A stretch of DNA of 64,000 nt from Oncomelania hupensis (lineage: Eukaryota > Mollusca > Gastropoda > Littorinimorpha > Pomatiopsidae), in NCBI GenBank assembly GCA_036898135.1, contig CM072516.1:22003948-22067947 (forward strand), written 5' to 3'. The notes beneath the pieces are model-generated. The model had not been told where the DNA came from, made no database searches, and saw nothing but the letters and a program-made list of their open reading frames with translations. Positions 58,835-64,000 of this stretch are shown here, one piece after another. Numbering within the stretch: the stretch's first letter is position 1; each line of letters opens with the position of its first letter. Made by a program: the position numbers and the translations under genes.

Positions 58835-59026
58835 TCAAACACCCTTCTTCGCGGAGGCAGCGGCTCTTTCTCGTTGCTTCAGCGTGTAAGTTCTGTAGTA
58901 GAAGTTGCCGAAGAGGATGATGAGGGAGATGGCATAGGCAAACACAGCGATGGTATAGCCCTTGGGAAAAGCACAGTCGGTCGTCAGGTTGTAACCGCTG
59001 TGCACCAAAAAGGCCACAAATTGAAT
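58835..59026 (-). CDS. ELOVL: ELOVL last exon with KKGV tail
   Basis: Acceptor GGGTTTACAG; 189 coding bp plus TGA at 58835-58837. Encodes [20 protein letters not shown], a final hydrophobic span ([17 protein letters not shown]) and a basic tail ending AAASAKKGV. Confidence 0.93.
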   Translation of the reverse strand: MQFVAFLVHSGYNLTTDCAFPKGYTIAVFAYAISLIILFGNFYYRTYTLKQRERAAASAKKGV

Positions 59027-60242
59027 CTGTAAACCCAGAAAAATTCACAGAAATTTTCATGTAGCACGGGCAACTGTCTAAAACTGCGAAAAAAGGCATG
59101 TTAATGTTGTTTTCGAACAAAACAATATTTGTCCATTTTCTCAAAGCCAGCAAAAATTAAATGCAAGGTCTTTCTCTGACAGAGAGCGCTGTTAGCTCAG
59201 TGGTGTAAGCCATTTACTTGAATGTCAGCTAATAACATTGCAACCTGCACAGGCAATGTGATTTCAAAGGAAACAAATTTTTTTTTACATTAAAAAAATA
59301 CCCTGAGGCTCTGCGCTCCTCCTACTCCTTCAGATCAGATTATAAACCGAAGTCTAGTCTGTGCATCCACGCATTCCATCGCATGAACTTTAAAGATCCC
59401 GACACTCATGTCCCAGCAAGCACGAGGTCCCTTTTCCCTATTCCCGGTCACCCAGGCTTGTGCTCAGTTGTCTGGTTTTCAGACTATGCACCGCCAGGCA
59501 GCAAGTGGTTGACTTGAGTGGTTTGAGTTAGATCCTATATGGGCCAGCGCCTGGAGCAGGAAAAGCGCTCCATAAAAGTTATTAAATAAATACATTAATA
59601 AATTAAACAGTGACAATGTCGTGAGAGGCAGATCAGAAGAGAACTGTCAGCTAACAAAAATCGTCAGCTTCATTTACATTTACTTCTATAAAAAAAATAT
59701 TTTTAAAAAAGAAAAAAAAAAGAAGCTGGTTACCACTATCAACAAAGAAAAACGTACAAGCTGTAATCGCGTGAGATATCTTTTCCACCACAGATACGGC
59801 TGTAGATGTGGTCCTATGGCTGCTAGTGCGTAGTAAGTGTACATGATCACATGTACAAAGGAGTTTAACATCCCTGGAAAGAATGCTGCAAAACAAACCA
59901 AAAAAAACAACAAAAAATTCTTTCATTGGCAATTAATTTTTTTGTAAATAAATAAATAAAATAAACACAAAAAGGTTTATTTATTGTAGTTACCATTTTG
60001 CAATGACAAAATAATAACAGCCTCTTAAAATCATGAAATTAATTTTTAGATAATTTTTTTCTTTAATGTTGAAAAAGTCCAATCAGCAATAACAAACTTG
60101 TTTGACATATTTCCACTACTATCAAAAAGCTGTTGTTTTCAAGCAAGGGCCTATGCATGCCACAAATTATCATCATTATCACCAACATCATGAAGATTCC
60201 ATCTATCACCATAACTGAAAGAATACAAAAGAGAAATATGCA

Positions 60243-60273
<31 letters not shown>

Positions 60274-61949
60274 ACTGAGAATATGATAAATGTAAAAAAA
60301 AAAAAGTAAAAAAAAAATACAGCATGTCTTACATTGTCCACCAGCAATGTACTTCACTCCTAACCACCAGTTGATGATCATGGAGAAATGATGGTACACA
60401 TGCAGGAACGTCACCTGGTCAAACTTCTTGCGGCAGATGAAAAATATCTGAAAATCAAGCATAATGCAGTGCAGCGTGACACTGTCAATTTTAATGGAAA
60501 ATCTTCATTACACAGGAAAGAAAGAAATGCCACAAAAATATGGATGTGTTTTCTTGTAATTTTCCGCTTTCAAAACCTTCACACCACGACAAACAAGGCA
60601 TAATGAATTATACATTCTATGCTTATGTTTCACATACAGGATCGATTCAGACTGCTGTGCAAATTGTTATTTCTCGTGAACTTTTCATATGAAAGGTTGT
60701 ATGCAATTGAACATAACAATAATGCAAGGTTCAATTGCTCAGAAAACTTGAGACTGACTTACTGCTTGACTGAAAGAGTAAACTATGTCTTTATTCTCTG
60801 AATTTCCAAACTGTTACACCAGACTTCTTGCAAAAACATGCTAAGAAATGTATTTATTGCCTGCCATTGGCATATATATTAAATGATATATTGTAATATA
60901 TATTCTTTTTTAATCTGTAACAATGAGAACTACTTACTGTGTCCATGAGTTCAATGACTTTGGAAAAGAAAAACCACCAACACACAGCAGCCATCTGAAA
61001 AAATAAATGCATAAATAATGCAACATTGCTAAAGACAACAAAGGGAAATAACCACGTTGTAAATTGCACTTGATGCAGAAGTAAATCATAATACCAAATA
61101 AATATTTGAGAAAATAGTTCAGATGTGAAGTAGCCAATATTTGGATTTTGACGAGTGAACATTATTTTTTTCTACACAACGAGAAAACATATTTGGATAT
61201 GAAGTACAAAGATCTCCATGCTGTAGCCACAAGTCGACTGTCATCTGTACTTTTCTCCTTGTGTCTGTTGGTGAAAGTTTATAAATACAATCAGTGTATC
61301 CATGTGATCAGGCCTATGTTTCTGCATAGTTTTCATGACATTTATAGCAACTACATAAAACTAATTTCAATACAAGAGGTGCAATGCTTAGATCCCAACA
61401 ATTTTTTAATATATTGTTCTTCGCACACACACTTCTTTAATGCTTATAAGACGTGCATCAAAGACAGTCGCTCATATTTAGTATTTGCTACTTTCATTTT
61501 TAGACTTCCAAATATGGTATTAAATACATATATCATTTCTTTTTAAAAACATTTTCCCCATTTTATTAAAAACTCAGTATAGTTTGTCCTCATGTTTAAA
61601 TCAATGTGCCCCAAAATGATATTTCTGGGACAAAACAATTTGAGATGAGCACATTTAACTTTTTGAATGATTATTTCACGGCAATCAGTTTTAAAGTCTC
61701 AGCAGATCCAAAAGAGAAAAGCTTCTTCAATCTGAAAACCAGATATGAAAGTCCTCATGAAATGACCTCCAAGTAAAGAAGATTAGAAAACAAAATGCAG
61801 TTCTTAGGTGTTCAGTTGAATCACACAGAAAGCATGGTATAAAACGGCGATGACGAAATAAAACATACCCTGACAGCAAGAGGTGCAGTGGAGTAGTCCA
61901 CAGGCTGGCATTTGTAACTGTACTTAGACAGCACCGATGTGACCAAAAA
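58835..61949 (-). CDS. ELOVL: ELOVL very-long-chain fatty acid elongase, C-terminal five exons
   Basis: Exons (minus): 61949-61869, 60994-60938, 60447-60333, 59885-59758 and 59026-58835, all with GT/AG borders and consistent phases. The 190 residues cover the family core: [23 protein letters not shown], the catalytic box HVYHH within [34 protein letters not shown] and [14 protein letters not shown]. The last membrane spans follow, then a C-terminus ending AKKGV, where KKGV fits the KKXX ER-retrieval motif. ELOVL enzymes catalyse the condensing step of fatty acyl-CoA elongation in the ER membrane. The [13 protein letters not shown] type resembles ELOVL4/1/7 and not ELOVL2/5; the subfamily is not settled. 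About 80-100 N-terminal residues must lie beyond the LINE at the right edge. Confidence 0.93.
59185..59605 (+). mobile_element. SINE-B copy inside an ELOVL intron
   Basis: A degenerate tRNA-like start (GTTAGCTCAGTGGTGTAAGC) is followed after ~110 bp by CTACTCCTTCAGATCAGATT, AACTTTAAAGATCCCGACAC, GTTTGAGTTAGATCCTATAT and GGAAAAGCGCTCCATAAAAG with an ATTAAATAAAT tail. It lies antisense to the gene between its last two exons. The 5' boundary is uncertain. Confidence 0.7.
59758..59885 (-). CDS. ELOVL: ELOVL exon ([18 protein letters not shown])
   Basis: Acceptor TTGTTTTGCAG and donor CTT|GTACGT; 128 bp, phase 1 in and phase 0 out. Contains [18 protein letters not shown] and [14 protein letters not shown]. 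Confidence 0.94.
60333..60447 (-). CDS. ELOVL: ELOVL exon with catalytic HVYHH box
   Basis: Acceptor TTGATTTTCAG and donor CAAT|GTAAGA; 115 bp, phase 0 in and phase 1 out. Contains [18 protein letters not shown] and [12 protein letters not shown]. The split codon joins as Ser. Confidence 0.95.
60938..60994 (-). CDS. ELOVL: ELOVL exon ([14 protein letters not shown])
   Basis: Acceptor TTTTTTCAG and donor ACA|GTAAGT; 57 bp, phase 0 at both ends. Encodes [19 protein letters not shown], the conserved (S/K)K..E.(L/M)DT motif. Confidence 0.93.
61869..61949 (-). CDS. ELOVL: ELOVL exon (KCQPVDYS)
   Basis: Acceptor TTTTGTGTCAG and donor AGG|GTATGT; 81 bp, phase 0 at both ends. Encodes [27 protein letters not shown], the lumenal-loop signature before the conserved WW. 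Confidence 0.9.
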
Positions 61950-62085
61950 CTGACACAAAATGGGAAGAAAAAAAAAACTGTCAGAAAATTGAAACTTAAC
62001 TGTATCTAAATGACTTATGACACCATTCCTACTCACCCACTGAGCTACAGACTCCGGCAAAGTTACCTGCCTACAGCATTTTCCT

Positions 62086-64000
62086 TTCCTATCCTATCCT
62101 ATCCTATCCCTAAACTCGGAGGTCATAGGGACACCACAGATGATCGTTTAAACAGCATACTCCATCTTTCCTTGTCCTCAGCAACCCTGATTGTTTCGCT
62201 CAGTGTCAAACAAGTCCAGTCCTCCCACCTCTTTTTCAGTCTATCTCTTCTTCTACCTCCTTGCACCGTGCCTTGCAGGATGGTCTTTGCAAGACCTGAT
62301 GATCTGGTGACGTGGCCATACCATCGGAGTTTCCGTTTTATCACCATTGTGAGCAGGTCATCGTATTGTCCAATGGCTTGTGGGATGGTTTGTCGGACTT
62401 TGTCGTTGGTAATGTGCTGGGTATAGGAAATGCCCAGAAGTCTTCTGTAGAACCTCATCTCCATGCTTTGTATTCTTCGTTTAGATCTGCTGTGAGGGTC
62501 CATGTTTCACAAGCATACAGGAAGATGGAGATGACAAGGGAGCGCAGCAGTCTTACCTTGGAATGTAGACTGATGGTCCTGTCTTTCCAAACTGGCTTCA
62601 ACCTCGCAAGTGCAGCAGTTGTTTGTGCGATCCTGGAGAGGATATCCTGTCGGGACTCATTGTCTGATACAATGGCTCCCAAATATTTGAAGCTATGCAC
62701 TGTGTTCAGGGATTGGCCTTGGACTTTGATGTCCGTGTTGATGCCATTGGTGTTGTTGGTCATCATTTTGGTCTTCTCTGCACTGATTTCCATTCCATAG
62801 GCTCTGGACGTGGTGTCAAGCCTCTGTACCAGCTGTTCAAGTTCTTGTTCCTCTCCAGCCAATCCATCAATGTCATCTGCAAAATGAAGGTTGGAGATTG
62901 CTCTTCCCCCTATGCTGACTGTGCCTTCATGATCTGCAAGGGCATCGGACATGATGCGCTCTAGGAAGATGTTGAAGAGTGTTGGAGAGAGTAGGCATCC
63001 CTGACACACACCAATTGTTGTTCTGAACCAGTTTCCGATGGCGCTGTTGTGGAGGACTGCACTGGTAGCCTTGTCATACAGGCTTTTGATGATTTCAATA
63101 TTTTAGGGCTGATGTTGTACACTTTCATTGTTGCCCATAGAGCTGCATGCCAGACTCGGTCAAACGCCTTTTTGAAGCCTACGAACACATGATATTGATG
63201 TTGTTGGTGCTGTAGGTATTTCTCGCAGATTATTCTGAGGTTGAAAATCTGTTCAGTGGTACTTCGCCCTGCCCTGAATCCTGCTTGTTCTTCAGCTATG
63301 ATTTGTTCAGCTTGGGGTTTCAACCTGTTGAGCATTATTTTCAGGAGGACCTTGCTGGGATGGCTGATGAGGCTGATCGTGCGGTAATTTTTACACTCCT
63401 GAAGGTTACCTTTTTTGGGAAGAGTGATGACAAGCGACTGGGTCCATGGTGTAGGCCACTCCCCACTCTGCCAGATTTTGTTACAGATAATGGTGTGTGC
63501 GTAAATCATCGCTTCTCCTCCTGGTTGAAGCAGTTCAGCAGGTATGTTGTCCACTCCTGCTGACTTCCACTTCTTCAGCGATTGCACTGCTGCCTCAACT
63601 TCTTCCTGGAGAATTTGGAGGATTTCTGCTCTGTTCTCAGGACATGCTAGAACTGATGGGTCTCCGTTTGGTGTGTGGTTGTAAAGGTCAGAGCAGTACT
63701 CTGTCCATCTGTCCAAGACTTCTTGTTCTTCTGTAAGGCATATATGCCAGACTTGCTTTGGATAGTGGAGACCTTGGGCTGTTGAACAATTGTCAGCCGC
63801 TTCACAGTCGGGTAGGCATTCTTGCTGTTGTTCTTGTTCAGACTGTTCTCTATTTCCTGGCATTGATATTCTTTCCAGTTCTCTTTTGCTGTGCGCATGC
63901 CTTTTCGGATGTCATTGTTGATTTTTCGGTAGGCATCAGCTCCGTGTGAGGTGTTCTTTTTCTTTTTCATCTCTCTTCGTTTATCATACAGGTCAAAAAG
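62086..64000 (-). mobile_element. RTE-type LINE copy 4 (youngest RTE copy, runs off window)
   Basis: The tail (CCTAT)n at 62086-62110 is the inverse of GGATA. On the minus strand a 300-codon frame (63863-62961) covers RT palm sequence with AGFRAGRSTTEQIFNLR and KKAFDRVWHAALW. A single shift near 63000 leads to CQGCLLSPTLFNIF and LHFADDIDG (63009-62455), then a further shift near 62480 to the C-terminal block. It has fewer breaks than copies 1-3. It lies in the same orientation as ELOVL, in the intron upstream of the 61949 exon, and separates that exon from the gene's 5' end. Confidence 0.93.

Overview
The window is eukaryotic and most likely from a mollusc or another lophotrochozoan; that assignment is inference. 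The grounds are intron-split genes with GT-AG junctions, degenerate RTE-, CR1- and L2-like LINEs, several tRNA-derived SINE families, abundant microsatellites and TTAGGG-type interstitial repeats. Gene density is low and most of the sequence is mobile-element debris.

Two host genes are well supported. (1) A plus-strand LURAP1-like (leucine-rich adaptor) gene has exons at 25651-26180 and 49845-50588. They join in phase 0 exactly inside the conserved leucine-rich segment, across a 23.7 kb intron. A phase-compatible upstream exon ends at a GTGAGT donor at 12695. (2) A minus-strand ELOVL fatty-acid elongase has its last five exons at 61949-58835. It carries the HVYHH catalytic box and ends in a KKGV dilysine ER-retrieval tail. 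Its first exons lie beyond the right edge.

Layout. 1-11 kb: ATG microsatellite, SINEs, two RTE-type LINE copies, an L2-like LINE 3' end, telomere-like repeats and the first copy of a ~560 bp repeat family. 11-19 kb: SINEs, the candidate LURAP1 promoter/first exon, AG/CT tracts and a ~46 bp minisatellite. 19.2-23.2 kb: a 4,042 bp palindromic element with ~1.16 kb inverted arms built of ATTCTATG-like units and flanked by a 5 bp CAATT duplication. 25.6-49.8 kb: the large LURAP1 intron. It holds a 2.1 kb TIR element (AAAT duplication), RTE fragments, a 752 bp palindromic element (ACTAAA duplication), a 226 bp MITE (10 bp duplication), an ORF1-only LINE and a ~2 kb TTAA-flanked TIR element with a THAP-like exon. 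49.8-54.7 kb: last LURAP1 exon, CR1 LINE, SINE and a divergent copy of the 560 bp family. 54.7-62 kb: ELOVL 3' region and exons. 62.1-64 kb: an RTE LINE in an ELOVL intron, continuing off the window.

Most interesting are the TIR elements, each with sequence-visible termini and most with target-site duplications. None carries a recognisable complete transposase, so they appear non-autonomous. The two palindromic ones share a TATGG start and an architecture of short palindromic units, and may be one family or mechanism. All family names are from memory of domain and terminus motifs; no database search was run.
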